DNA of 59,021 bases, taken from an uncultured Thalassotalea sp. (GTDB taxonomy: Bacteria; Pseudomonadota; Gammaproteobacteria; Enterobacterales; Alteromonadaceae). Both the position numbers and the translations under genes were made by a program. How positions within the stretch are numbered: position 1 is the first letter of the stretch; every line of letters starts with the position of its first letter. The notes beneath the pieces are model-generated. The model was not told where the DNA came from. It searched no databases and worked only from the letters and a program-made list of their open reading frames with translations. Below are positions 26,592-36,320 of the stretch, piece by piece. The stretch spans positions 1 through 59,021 of the forward strand of contig CANMZP010000027.1 in assembly GCA_947502355.1 (NCBI GenBank). Direction: 5' to 3'.

Positions 26592-28238
26592 TTAGTGCTC
26601 TAGTGCACGGTATTTTTCACGTAGTCGATTTCGTATCGAAACCGCGGTCATGTTTAAGGCAACAATAATGGTTACCAGCAGTAAAGCCGTTGCGTAAACC
26701 AAAGGTCTTGCCGCTTCAACATTCGGGCTTTGAAAGCCTACGTCGTAAATATGGAAACCCAAGTGCATAAATTTACGCTCTAAATGCAAGAACGGGAAAT
26801 TGCCATCAAGAGGTAGTGTTGGTGCCATTTTTACAACACCAACGAGCATAAGTGGTGCAACTTCACCAGCAGCACGCGCAATGGCTAAGATAATACCCGT
26901 CATAATGGCCGGGCTAGCCAATGGCAAAATAATGCGCCATAAGGTTTCTGCTTTGGTTGCCCCTAACGCTAACGAGCCGTGGCGCATGCTAGATGGAATA
27001 CGTGCCAAGCCTTCTTCGGTTGAAACAATAACCACAGGCAAGGTTAAAATCGCTAAGGTTATTGCCGACCACATCACCCCTGGTGAGCCAAACGTTGGGC
27101 TTGGTAATGATTCTGGGTAGAAAATTTGATCAAGTGAGCCACCAACCATATACACAAAGAACCCTAAGCCAAACACACCGTAGACGATTGAAGGAACACC
27201 CGCAAGGTTAATCACCGCAATGCGAAGCAACTTGGTTAACGCATTTTTACCTGCATATTCATGTAAGTAAATAGCGGCAACCACACCAAGTGGTGACACA
27301 ATAACGGTCATGAGCAAGACCATTAACACGGTACCAAAAATGGCTGGAAATACGCCCCCTTCGGTATTCGCTTCACGTGGGTCATCGCCAATAAACTTGC
27401 CAATTTGTTTTAAAAAATGGCCAAATTTGGCAATCACGCCCATTTTATTGTGAAAGCTGATCTCTATGACTTGCTCTAGGTTTATGTTTACGCGCTCACC
27501 GCCCATGGCACGTACCACAATGTGATCTCGTTGCACCTGGGCACGTAGGGCGTTTAATTCGCTTTCAAGTTCGTTATAGTCGGCTTTTAACGCGGCAACG
27601 TCACTATCGTATTGAGCATTACGCGCTTTTGTTAGCTCTTTATTAAGCTCGTCCTTACGGCGGTTTAAGCGAATGCGTTCCAATTCATAGTTAATCGACA
27701 TAATGTCAGATTTTTGCAACTCACTAATTTGCTCTTGCAAGTTATCAACGCGCTCAACAAACTCGGGTAATTGCGCCACATCGACTTTTTTACCTTCAAT
27801 GTATAACTCTTCAATAAAGCCGTAAAAGTTACCATTGGTACGTCGTTCGATTACCGCAACGTTTTCAGGCTCAGATTGGGCAACAATTAAAGGCTCAACC
27901 AACCAGCGAAAGTCTAGGCTAACTAGCTCACGGTTACCGGTTTTAACCAGCAAACGTTCAACACTTTCTTTACCCGTAAGGTCTATGGCTGTATGGGCTA
28001 ATTGCGATGCTGGGATTTGCTCAACATCGTAAATTTCACCAATAACGGTGTATTCTTTACCTAGCTCGTCTTTAATGTCGAACTGGTGGATTGGTGCAGG
28101 CCAAAAATAGGTTAAGCCGCGTGATGCGATAAGCCATAACAAGCCCACCACCGAAATTAAGCTAATGGTCACACCGGCAGCACTCATCCATACCCAAGGT
28201 GCTCCCGATTTAAACCATGTATTATTTGATTTATCCAT
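26592..28238 (-). CDS. pstA: Phosphate ABC transporter permease PstA with extended periplasmic coiled coil
   Basis: 548 residues, well over the usual 280-300. After a first transmembrane segment (about 15-37) comes a soluble insert of about 240 residues that includes a predicted coiled coil near 160-250, rich in Glu, Lys and Leu heptads. The typical permease domain follows, with the EAA-type loop HGSLALGATKAETLWRIILPLA and five or six helices. The N-terminal extension is the type seen in other marine gammaproteobacteria (DUF3333-like, by recollection). It probably makes a periplasmic stalk next to the extra domain of PstC. The genes are 12 bp apart, so the two inserts likely work together. 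Confidence 0.92.
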   Translation of the reverse strand: MDKSNNTWFKSGAPWVWMSAAGVTISLISVVGLLWLIASRGLTYFWPAPIHQFDIKDELGKEYTVIGEIYDVEQIPASQLAHTAIDLTGKESVERLLVKTGNRELVSLDFRWLVEPLIVAQSEPENVAVIERRTNGNFYGFIEELYIEGKKVDVAQLPEFVERVDNLQEQISELQKSDIMSINYELERIRLNRRKDELNKELTKARNAQYDSDVAALKADYNELESELNALRAQVQRDHIVVRAMGGERVNINLEQVIEISFHNKMGVIAKFGHFLKQIGKFIGDDPREANTEGGVFPAIFGTVLMVLLMTVIVSPLGVVAAIYLHEYAGKNALTKLLRIAVINLAGVPSIVYGVFGLGFFVYMVGGSLDQIFYPESLPSPTFGSPGVMWSAITLAILTLPVVIVSTEEGLARIPSSMRHGSLALGATKAETLWRIILPLASPAIMTGIILAIARAAGEVAPLMLVGVVKMAPTLPLDGNFPFLHLERKFMHLGFHIYDVGFQSPNVEAARPLVYATALLLVTIIVALNMTAVSIRNRLREKYRALEH

Positions 28239-28250
28239 GAGATTTTATTC

Positions 28251-30527
28251 CTACAGCGAACTATATTTGTCACGCAAGCGCTGACGCACAAATTCAGCAA
28301 GCGTATTAAAGACAAAGGTGAAGATAAACAGCACGAACGCCGCTAAAAACAAGATACGATAATGTGAACTGCCGACTTCTGATTCTGGCATTTCAACTGC
28401 GATATTGGCCGATAAGGTACGCATACCCTGGAAAATACTCCAGTCGATAATTGGCGTATTACCCGTTGCCATTAATACAATCATGGTTTCCCCTACGGCG
28501 CGGCCTAGGCCCATCATAACCGCCGAGAAGATACCAGGACTTGCCGTTAACAAGACCACTTTGACCAATGTTTGCCACTGCGTTGCACCAAGTGCTAAAG
28601 AGCCACTGGTTAAATGCTTTGGCACACTAAAGATGGCATCTTCGGTCATCGAGAAAATCGTTGGGATAACCGCAAAGCCCATGGCAATACCAACGACTAG
28701 CGCGTTACGTTGGTCAAAGTCGATACCTAAATCGTTGGTAATAAACTGACGCATATCACCACCAAAAACAACCTGCTCAACCAGTGGCGAAATCGCAAAG
28801 GCCAACCAACCTGTTAATAATAAAAACGGTAATAAAATTAACGGTGCATAGGCTTCAGGTACAATGACTTTTATGTTCTTAGGCAACTTATGCCAAGCAT
28901 AAGCGGTTAAAAACGTAGCCAAAGGCAAAAAGATGACCAACGAGAACACCGCGGGTAAATAAGCTTCCATTAATGGTGCTAACCACAGGCCGGCTAAAAA
29001 GCCCAAAATAACCGTAGGCAGTGCTTCCATTAATTCAATGGTAGGTTTTACGGTTTTACGGATTGCCGGTGGCATAAAGTAAGCCGTATAAATAGCCGCA
29101 GAAATGGCAATTGGTACCGCAAATAACATGGCGTAGAAAGCGGCTTTCATGGTACCAAATGAAATAGGCATAAGTGAAAACTTGGCTTCAAAGTCATCAG
29201 AGCCTGATGTAGATTGCCAAATGTAGTCTGGCTCAGGATAGCCTTCATACCAAACTTCTTGCCACAACGCCGACCACGTTACTTCTGGGTGTTCGTTGCT
29301 CACGTTAATCAGCTCTAAGGTATTTGCATTGGCATTTGACTGACCAATAATAAGCGCATTGGCACGTGGCGCTATGGCTAATGGTAATGCGTCTGAGTTA
29401 AGTAACTTACCTTGCCATAAATTTGCTTCACTGGTGGTATAAAACAAACCGGCCTCACCCGATGGGGTTAAGGTAAAGAAGCTTTTACGGTAGGTTTCAG
29501 GGTAAATTTTTGAAACGGCTTCGGTGTCACTCACCTTAAAATGACGAATTTGCTGAAATTGACGACCGTCTTCACCAGCCACTTCAAACCACTGCAATAC
29601 TTGACCACTTTGCGTACCAAATAAAATCGAGCTGCTGCCAGACAACAATGTCATGGCGGTAATCTTATCGTTAGGGGTTAGCAGCAATGGGTTAAACTTG
29701 TGGCGAACCGGTACATCCCATTCATCTTCCAGATCGTAAATCGCCACATCGTTATCATATTCAATCACAGCCATTGTTAAGTCAGGCGTAATCGCCATGT
29801 GTGCAACCATAACATCACTGTGCGCGGCAATGGGTGTTTCAATGATTTGATATTCAACCGCATGCTCTGGGTCATACATAAAGTCATCTTCGGCAATCAA
29901 GGTCGTTTTTAGCAATGTTTTGTCGGTTGTTTGGGCAATAAAGATGGCACGTTCACTCGCAAAAGCATACGTTAATTGACTAACTTGTTCGCCCTCTTCA
30001 CTCACCACTATGGCCTCTTCGCCTAATGGGTAGTTAACTTTTGGATGTACTTGACGCTCATCACCAAGAAACACCACGCTAAATTGCGGTTCAACAATGC
30101 GTACTTCACCGGATGTTAGCAATAACACATAGTGGTTATAGTTGGTGGTGTAAACGTGTTGTAGCTGCTCACCTTGGGCAAGAAGCTCTACTTTTAATAG
30201 CGTTTCACCGGCTTTATGTTGGTCACTGTCTTGCAGCTGATAAAAGCCAATCTGCCCTTGGGCATCAATATAAAAAGCAATTTCGTTAAGTTCATCAACC
30301 CCGACCGCAAGCGTTTTGGCTTGTTCAGATGTTTGTTGTTGACTTAAAGACACCGACACACCGGGTTCAACCGTGGCCGATTCAAAGATTGGTTTAACAA
30401 CATAAACCAAATACATAAAAATAAGCACCAAAGTAAATAAAACACTGATACCGCCAGCTGAAATACACCAGCGGGCTATCGAGTTTTTTATTTGCCTAGG
30501 TTCAAAAGATTTGGCAGTAATGCTCAC
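28251..30527 (-). CDS. pstC: Phosphate ABC transporter permease PstC with large periplasmic domain
   Basis: 758 residues, more than twice the length of E. coli PstC. A single transmembrane helix at about 20-45 is followed by about 400 residues of predicted periplasmic beta-rich, WD40/propeller-like sequence, then the permease domain from about 455 with EAA loop SGSLALGATQWQTLVKVVL. The start is GTG at 30527, with AGGGTGG upstream. It is the first gene of the pstC-pstA-pstB-phoU operon and has a Pho box just upstream. No pstS lies in the window, so the binding protein is encoded elsewhere or the propeller-like domain assists. The latter is speculation. Confidence 0.92.
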   Translation of the reverse strand: MSITAKSFEPRQIKNSIARWCISAGGISVLFTLVLIFMYLVYVVKPIFESATVEPGVSVSLSQQQTSEQAKTLAVGVDELNEIAFYIDAQGQIGFYQLQDSDQHKAGETLLKVELLAQGEQLQHVYTTNYNHYVLLLTSGEVRIVEPQFSVVFLGDERQVHPKVNYPLGEEAIVVSEEGEQVSQLTYAFASERAIFIAQTTDKTLLKTTLIAEDDFMYDPEHAVEYQIIETPIAAHSDVMVAHMAITPDLTMAVIEYDNDVAIYDLEDEWDVPVRHKFNPLLLTPNDKITAMTLLSGSSSILFGTQSGQVLQWFEVAGEDGRQFQQIRHFKVSDTEAVSKIYPETYRKSFFTLTPSGEAGLFYTTSEANLWQGKLLNSDALPLAIAPRANALIIGQSNANANTLELINVSNEHPEVTWSALWQEVWYEGYPEPDYIWQSTSGSDDFEAKFSLMPISFGTMKAAFYAMLFAVPIAISAAIYTAYFMPPAIRKTVKPTIELMEALPTVILGFLAGLWLAPLMEAYLPAVFSLVIFLPLATFLTAYAWHKLPKNIKVIVPEAYAPLILLPFLLLTGWLAFAISPLVEQVVFGGDMRQFITNDLGIDFDQRNALVVGIAMGFAVIPTIFSMTEDAIFSVPKHLTSGSLALGATQWQTLVKVVLLTASPGIFSAVMMGLGRAVGETMIVLMATGNTPIIDWSIFQGMRTLSANIAVEMPESEVGSSHYRILFLAAFVLFIFTFVFNTLAEFVRQRLRDKYSSL

Positions 30528-30550
30528 TTATCCACCCTAAAAATATGATT

Positions 30551-30602
30551 ATTATAAGAAGTTGAGGGCAGTATAAGACAGAATTGTGACAGTTATGTGA
30601 CA
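30551..30602 (-). promoter_or_regulatory. Pho box and promoter of the pst operon
   Basis: On the minus strand there are three half-sites at an exact 11-bp period: TGTCACA (30596-30602), TGTCACA (30585-30591) and TGTCTTA (30574-30580). The first pair matches the PhoB consensus CTGTCATAWAWCTGTCAY at nearly every base. A -10-like TATACT lies at 30570-30575, 9 nt after the first pair; a better TATAAT at 30551-30556 lies 17 nt after the third half-site. This indicates activation by PhoB under phosphate limitation. Confidence 0.85.
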
Positions 30603-30615
30603 TAGCGAAACAAAA

Positions 30616-31321
30616 CGTTTAGGCGGATAGACAACACGTTGAGGCGCATAAATAACACGTAGGGGCGGATAGACAACTCGTTGAGGCGGATTTATCCGCC
30701 TGTTGCGATTTCGGGGGATTGAAATCGCCCCTACGGGTAAAGAAAGGCCAACGCATAAACACGTTGGGGCACACAAACAACTCGTTGAGGCGCACAGACA
30801 ACTCGTTGAGGCGGATTTATCCGCCTGTTTCGATTTCGGGCGATTGAAATCGCCCCAACCGGCTGAGAATATTAATTTCGGGGGATTGAAATTGCCCAAC
30901 GGTCAAGGAAAGGCCAACGCATAAACACGTTGAGGCACACAGACAACTCGTAGGGGCGCATAAACAAAACGTTGAGGCGGATTTATCCGCCTGTTGCGAT
31001 TTCGGGCGATTGAAATCGCCCCAACGGGCTGAGAATATTAATTTCGGGCGATTGAAATCGTCCTAACGGTTAAGGAAAGGCCAACGCATAAACACGTTGA
31101 GGCGCACAGACAACTCGTAGGGGCGCATAAACAAAACGTTGAGGCGGATTTATCCGCCTGGTTCGATTTTGGGCGATTGAAATCGCCCCAACGGGCTGAG
31201 AATATTAATTTCGGGCGATTGAAATCGCCCCAACGGGCTGAGAATATTAATTTCGGGCGATTAAAGTCGCCCAAACCGGCTGAGAATATTAATTTCGGGC
31301 GATTGAAATCGCCCCAACGGG
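30616..31321. repeat. Composite array of paired-hairpin repeats (REP/BIME-like, family 2)
   Basis: Four complete 57-bp units lie at 30679-30735, 30804-30860, 30970-31026 and 31137-31193. Each is CGTTGA, palindrome GGCGGATTTATCCGCC, a short spacer, palindrome GGGCGATTGAAATCGCCC, CAACG (CTACG in the first). Extra right hairpins follow at 30866-30901, 31031-31068 and three times in 31196-31321. The left end (30616-30678) is three tandem 21-bp half-units of the form CGTTGAGGCGCATAAACAAC. A higher-order period of about 165-168 bp links 30745, 30909 and 31077. Short open frames across the array are artefacts of its length periodicity. It lies between the pst promoter and the hybrid-kinase gene. Confidence 0.85.
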
Positions 31322-31495
31322 TTAGTCAGGCCGTAATAGCGATTCTTTTACTCATCACAGGTATTTGAATTATTTTCGATAAACTGTCGCCCTTACATTC
31401 TAATAACATAATGATTAATAGTATTTAATCTGCTAAATTAAATTCATTATATAAACGCCTTTGCGGATTGAATGAGTTAAGGAATTGTATTCGGT

Positions 31496-34400
31496 ATGCC
31501 GAAAATAAATACGCCGCTGTTGTTTTTGATCAGAACCCTCATTTTTATTGTTGCAGCCATATCTGTTGCTGTGATTATTGGTTGGTATACACATAACGAA
31601 ATTCTTATTCGAATTAAAATGCATTTAACACCAATGCAGTTTAATACCGCATTGTGCTTTTTACTGGCGGCCATTGGCAGTTACCTCGTTACGGTTAAAC
31701 ACAAAAAATCGTTGGGCCCTGTGGCTTGGAGCTTATTAGTGATCGCCAGCCTGTCTTTGCTGCAATACATTATCGATGTCAATTTTGGTATTGATCAGTT
31801 ACTCATGAAGCACTACATTCAAACCGAGTTGGTTACGCACCCAGGGCGGATGGCGCCCAATACCGCGGTGTGCTTTATACTCAGCAGTATCATTTTTCTA
31901 ATTTCAACCCAATACAACAAAACCCCGCACCGTATCCACTGGATTTTATCACTCGCGGCGTTAATTTCAGGTATTTCAACCGTCTCTCTACTTGGTTATT
32001 TATTCGGTGTACCCACGGCTTATGGCTGGAACCAATTAACCGGTATGGCGCTTAATACCAGCCTTGGGTTTATTTTTATTGGCTTAGCCATTACCTTGTA
32101 TTTTATTAAGGCGCCGCAATTTAAAGGCTCTTTCACCAGTTTTCCTTTGCTTATTTTAATCATTACCATTGCCGCATCACTCTGGCAGTCTTTAGTTGTG
32201 CTAGATGAGCACACCCCAGGCACACATGTGTCTGCCAACGTGGTGTTATTTGCAGGCAGTCTTTGTACGCTAGCCCTTATTTATATGGGGTCGTTTCGCA
32301 ATAACGATAATAAAAAGAATTTTGGTAAATACGTAGCCTTGGTTATTTTCTCCTTAGGGACCATTAGCGCGGCGACCTTATATGCTTATTTGCAGTATTC
32401 GGAAGGTAAGTCCACCTACGAAAAATTTGTCTCTGCCGCTTCGGCACACAGCACAACGTTGCAATCGTCATTAAATTCCATGGTGGCCATATTAAACAAC
32501 ATTCGCATCATCAATTATGAAAACCAAGGCTCACATCGCGATGAATTTAACTTACTTGCCGGTATGTTTATAAAATCACGCCCAGCAGTTGAAAAGATCC
32601 TGTGGGCTCCGGTGGTTGATAACCGCACAGAGTTTGAACAAAAATTACAAAAAGAATATAACTACCGAATTGACCTATTTGGCTTAAATGATGGGCAAAA
32701 GACACAGTTAGTGAATAAGGATATCTACCTGCCAATCATGTATACCTACCCAATTGACCGGGTGGAGGAGGAAGTCGGCTTTGATATTCTGTCGAATCCG
32801 CAATTAAAAATGGAGTTAGACAAAACCTTACAGCGCGATGAGCTACACCACCTTATTACTGATGGGACGTTTCCTAGCTACCCTGCCCTACAAAAAGGTA
32901 TTGTAATCATCCCCATCCACAAAACGCCGTTTCAGAAAAAGCATCAAATTAGAAACCTGCGTGACATAGAAGGTTTTTACCTTGTCTATTACGACTTACA
33001 ACTTACCTTTGAAAAGGCATTAGAAACCTCAACTGAGCCAGCAGGTTTACATATGTTGGTCAAAGACACCCATGAGTCGAACTATGGTTTTTTCCATCGT
33101 TCACGATTAAGTACGGACTCAAACATTACGCCATCAAAACTCATTGGTACCATGTCATACACCACGCGCCTGGATGTTGCTAATAAAAGTTTTGATTTAA
33201 CCATCTGGCCTGCACAAGAGTTTATTAATCAGCATCATGATTTTACGGCGGTCATTTTGTCCCTGCTGATTTTTATCTCGTGTTTGATCATTGCCATTTA
33301 TCAATATCTAACCACGTTAAGGGAAGTCAAAATTGCTGATATCCAAAAATATCAGGAAGCCGTTATCGAGGCCCTACCAAGCGCTTTGGTGGCAATGGAT
33401 GACAAAGGTAAGATCACCGAAACCAATGCCCAGTTTGATAAGATATTTAAAGTAGAAAATCATCCCGACTTTGAGTCCTATATCAGACAGCTTCCCGAAT
33501 TTGAAAAACACCATATTGTTGACATGCAATTGTTAGCCAACGGCGGCGAAGCTATGTCAGAAATTGAATTTACCGACAGTAACGGCCATAAAAAAACCTA
33601 TTTGTATTTGCGTAAAGTCGTCAGCATAAATACGAAAAAGCGCCTAATTGGTACCTTCTCCGATGTTACCGGCCAAAAAGAAACCGCCGAAGCATTAAAC
33701 ATTGCCCTAAACAACTCCATTGAAATGTTCAGCTCGGCACCCGATGCAATGCTGATAGCTGATGAAAGCGGCACCATTTCTGATATTAATACGGCAGCGG
33801 TACGCATGCTAGGCTATAAAAAATCACAAATTGTTGGGCAAAAAATTGAAGTACTGGTGCCAAAGCACATTCGACAAAAGCATGTGCACCACCGAGCCAG
33901 TTTTTTTCAAGAAAACCACTCAAGGCCGATGGGTTCAGGCTTGGAGCTTACCGCCGTTGCAAGAGATGGCAAAGAGATCCCTGTAGAAGTTAGCTTAAGC
34001 CCGATGCAAACCTCTTCGGGTCGAAATGTGGTGGCCTCTTTACGAGATATTTCAGAGCGCCGTGCCTACGAAAAAGCCATTAACGAAGCCAAAAATGAAG
34101 CCGAGTTGGCCAACCAAACCAAGTCAGAATTTTTAGCGAATATGAGTCATGAAATTCGCACCCCGATGAATGCCATTATTGGCTTTGCCCATTTGGTACT
34201 CGATACCAAGTTGGACAGCATTCAAGAACAATACATCAGTCGTATTAAATCATCGGCAGACTCACTGCTTGGGATCATTAATGAAATACTCGATTTTTCT
34301 AAGATTGAAGCACAAAAGCTCGATATTGAAACCATCCCGTTTAACCTTTATAACGACGTGTTGGAAAATATTTCAAACATCATCAGTCTTAAAGCCGGAG

Positions 34401-36304
34401 AAAAAGACATTGAGCTGATCTTCGACTTTGACACCCATTTACCCGAGCACTTATCGGGCGATCCGCTGCGGTTAGGGCAAGTACTGATTAACCTATTAAA
34501 CAATGCCGTTAAGTTTACGGAAAATGGCGAAATCGCCCTAGGAATTAAAGTGGTTAAGCGCAGTGAAGATGAAGTAAATCTGCGCTTTGCTGTGAAAGAT
34601 ACCGGCATTGGCATGTCCAAAGATCAAATCGACAACTTGTTTACCCCCTTTACACAAGCAGATAGCTCGACCACCCGAACCTATGGTGGTACCGGTTTAG
34701 GCTTGTCTATCTGTAACAAGCTGATTGAACTAATGGGCGGCAAAATTGGGGTTGAATCGATTGAAAACTTAGGTTCAACCTTCTGGTTTGAGTTGGCATT
34801 CCCTATAACCCCTATGAATGAAGAGCCATTAAAACTACCAAGTAAGTCGTTAAATGTCTTAATTATCGACGATAACCCGGCCTCGTTGATGATAATTAAA
34901 GGCTATATTGAATCGTTTGGTTATCAGGCCGATATTGATATTTCTCCAACCCATGCCCTCGATGAGTTATTAGCGTATCGTGACATCCCTTATGATTTGA
35001 TCATTGTTGACTGGAAAATGCCAGAGCTTGATGGAATACAGTTAACGAAGCGATTACAAGCGCATAAAGGGGACAGCACACCGGCGATAATAATGGTTAG
35101 TGCCTTTGAACGAGAAAAACTCACTAAGGCTGCTGAAGATGTTGATATTTCGGCTATTTTAACAAAACCATTAACCCCATCTACCCTACTCGACTCGATT
35201 GGAAATGCGTTTGGTTTTCGCAGTTTAGTAAAACCTAGCAATATTGACACCTCAGAGATCCCCGACCTTAAAGGTAAAAGCATCCTGTTGGTGGAAGATA
35301 ATGAAACCAACCAAGAATTGGCCTGCGCCTTGTTAAACCGGGTAAAAGCCAACATTAGCATTGCCGAGAATGGTCAGGTTGCCATTACAAAACTGCAAAA
35401 TGGCGATTATGATTTGGTATTAATGGACATTCAAATGCCGGTGAAAGATGGCATAACCGCAACCAAAGAGTTACGACAAATGCCGCAATTTAAGCAGTTG
35501 CCTATTATTGCAATGACGGCCAATGCGATGGTAGGAGACCGTGAGCATTCCCTTGCCGCGGGTATGAATGATCACATTAACAAGCCCATAGATGTTAAAG
35601 AATTATACCGGGTATTAAGGCAATATATTGATGCTGGTGATGTAGCGAATTCGTTGGCGACAAGCAAAGGTGAAGGGCAACATACTGAAGTGATTGCAAA
35701 ATTAATTCAATGTGGGTTAAAACCAAAAGAAGCGTTAGCACGCTTAGATAATGACATGATGTTGTATCAATCCATCTTATTAAAATTTGTGGCCAGACAA
35801 AAAGAATTAATCAACCAACTGGCAATATTAACGTTAGACAACAATATTGAGCAATTAAAAGCGCCTATTCACACCCTTAAAGGTTTATTAGGCAACATAG
35901 GTGCTAGCAGTCTGGCAACGGAATGCTTCAATATTGAAAAACAATTAAGAACCGACACGCTACCGAAATTGCAATTAGCGCAACTGGGCTCGCAGATTAA
36001 TCAGTTAATCCACCAGTTAGAATCGATTTTTTCAACCGATGGCGCTTTAAACAGTGACGATAAGCGAGAAGAAACACCAAACACGGCGAGCTTATCTGAC
36101 GAGCAGATAACGCACAAAACGAAGCAATTAAAGCTGCGTTTAAAAGAACGTTTAAAAGAGCATGACACAGGTGCAATTGATACCATTAAAGAACTGATGC
36201 AACAACATACAGGTTCAAGCGAACTGGCTGACATTTTAAAAGAATGTGAGCGCTATGACTTTGACAAAGCTCTGGTATTATTAACACAATACCTTGGTGA
36301 GTAA
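31496..36304 (+). CDS. Hybrid sensor histidine kinase, CHASE-PAS-PAS-HisKA-HATPase-REC-REC-HPt
   Basis: 1602 residues. About nine transmembrane segments occupy residues 1-290, with an internally repeated NTA/NTS-x-x-F motif in three of them (FNTALCFLL, PNTAVCFIL, LNTSLGFIF), suggesting an uncharacterised membrane sensor domain. A periplasmic CHASE-type domain follows at about 308-560, then another helix. PAS domains are at about 618-730 and 735-860. HisKA has phospho-acceptor H885 in MSHEIRTP, and the HATPase is at about 985-1105. Receiver 1 has D1172, receiver 2 has D1311, and the HPt has H1459 (IHTLKGLLG). All phosphorelay residues are present. The cognate final response regulator is not adjacent. 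Part of a cluster with a second hybrid kinase and a diguanylate cyclase. Confidence 0.92.
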   Translation: MPKINTPLLFLIRTLIFIVAAISVAVIIGWYTHNEILIRIKMHLTPMQFNTALCFLLAAIGSYLVTVKHKKSLGPVAWSLLVIASLSLLQYIIDVNFGIDQLLMKHYIQTELVTHPGRMAPNTAVCFILSSIIFLISTQYNKTPHRIHWILSLAALISGISTVSLLGYLFGVPTAYGWNQLTGMALNTSLGFIFIGLAITLYFIKAPQFKGSFTSFPLLILIITIAASLWQSLVVLDEHTPGTHVSANVVLFAGSLCTLALIYMGSFRNNDNKKNFGKYVALVIFSLGTISAATLYAYLQYSEGKSTYEKFVSAASAHSTTLQSSLNSMVAILNNIRIINYENQGSHRDEFNLLAGMFIKSRPAVEKILWAPVVDNRTEFEQKLQKEYNYRIDLFGLNDGQKTQLVNKDIYLPIMYTYPIDRVEEEVGFDILSNPQLKMELDKTLQRDELHHLITDGTFPSYPALQKGIVIIPIHKTPFQKKHQIRNLRDIEGFYLVYYDLQLTFEKALETSTEPAGLHMLVKDTHESNYGFFHRSRLSTDSNITPSKLIGTMSYTTRLDVANKSFDLTIWPAQEFINQHHDFTAVILSLLIFISCLIIAIYQYLTTLREVKIADIQKYQEAVIEALPSALVAMDDKGKITETNAQFDKIFKVENHPDFESYIRQLPEFEKHHIVDMQLLANGGEAMSEIEFTDSNGHKKTYLYLRKVVSINTKKRLIGTFSDVTGQKETAEALNIALNNSIEMFSSAPDAMLIADESGTISDINTAAVRMLGYKKSQIVGQKIEVLVPKHIRQKHVHHRASFFQENHSRPMGSGLELTAVARDGKEIPVEVSLSPMQTSSGRNVVASLRDISERRAYEKAINEAKNEAELANQTKSEFLANMSHEIRTPMNAIIGFAHLVLDTKLDSIQEQYISRIKSSADSLLGIINEILDFSKIEAQKLDIETIPFNLYNDVLENISNIISLKAGEKDIELIFDFDTHLPEHLSGDPLRLGQVLINLLNNAVKFTENGEIALGIKVVKRSEDEVNLRFAVKDTGIGMSKDQIDNLFTPFTQADSSTTRTYGGTGLGLSICNKLIELMGGKIGVESIENLGSTFWFELAFPITPMNEEPLKLPSKSLNVLIIDDNPASLMIIKGYIESFGYQADIDISPTHALDELLAYRDIPYDLIIVDWKMPELDGIQLTKRLQAHKGDSTPAIIMVSAFEREKLTKAAEDVDISAILTKPLTPSTLLDSIGNAFGFRSLVKPSNIDTSEIPDLKGKSILLVEDNETNQELACALLNRVKANISIAENGQVAITKLQNGDYDLVLMDIQMPVKDGITATKELRQMPQFKQLPIIAMTANAMVGDREHSLAAGMNDHINKPIDVKELYRVLRQYIDAGDVANSLATSKGEGQHTEVIAKLIQCGLKPKEALARLDNDMMLYQSILLKFVARQKELINQLAILTLDNNIEQLKAPIHTLKGLLGNIGASSLATECFNIEKQLRTDTLPKLQLAQLGSQINQLIHQLESIFSTDGALNSDDKREETPNTASLSDEQITHKTKQLKLRLKERLKEHDTGAIDTIKELMQQHTGSSELADILKECERYDFDKALVLLTQYLGE

Positions 36305-36320
36305 TACGGTAGTAAACAGC

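Noticed and set aside
30552-31368. Several short open frames on both strands across the repeat array, with repetitive translations
   Set aside because: They follow the 21-bp and 42-bp periods of the palindromic repeats, which are multiples of three, and have no ribosome-binding sites or protein-like composition.
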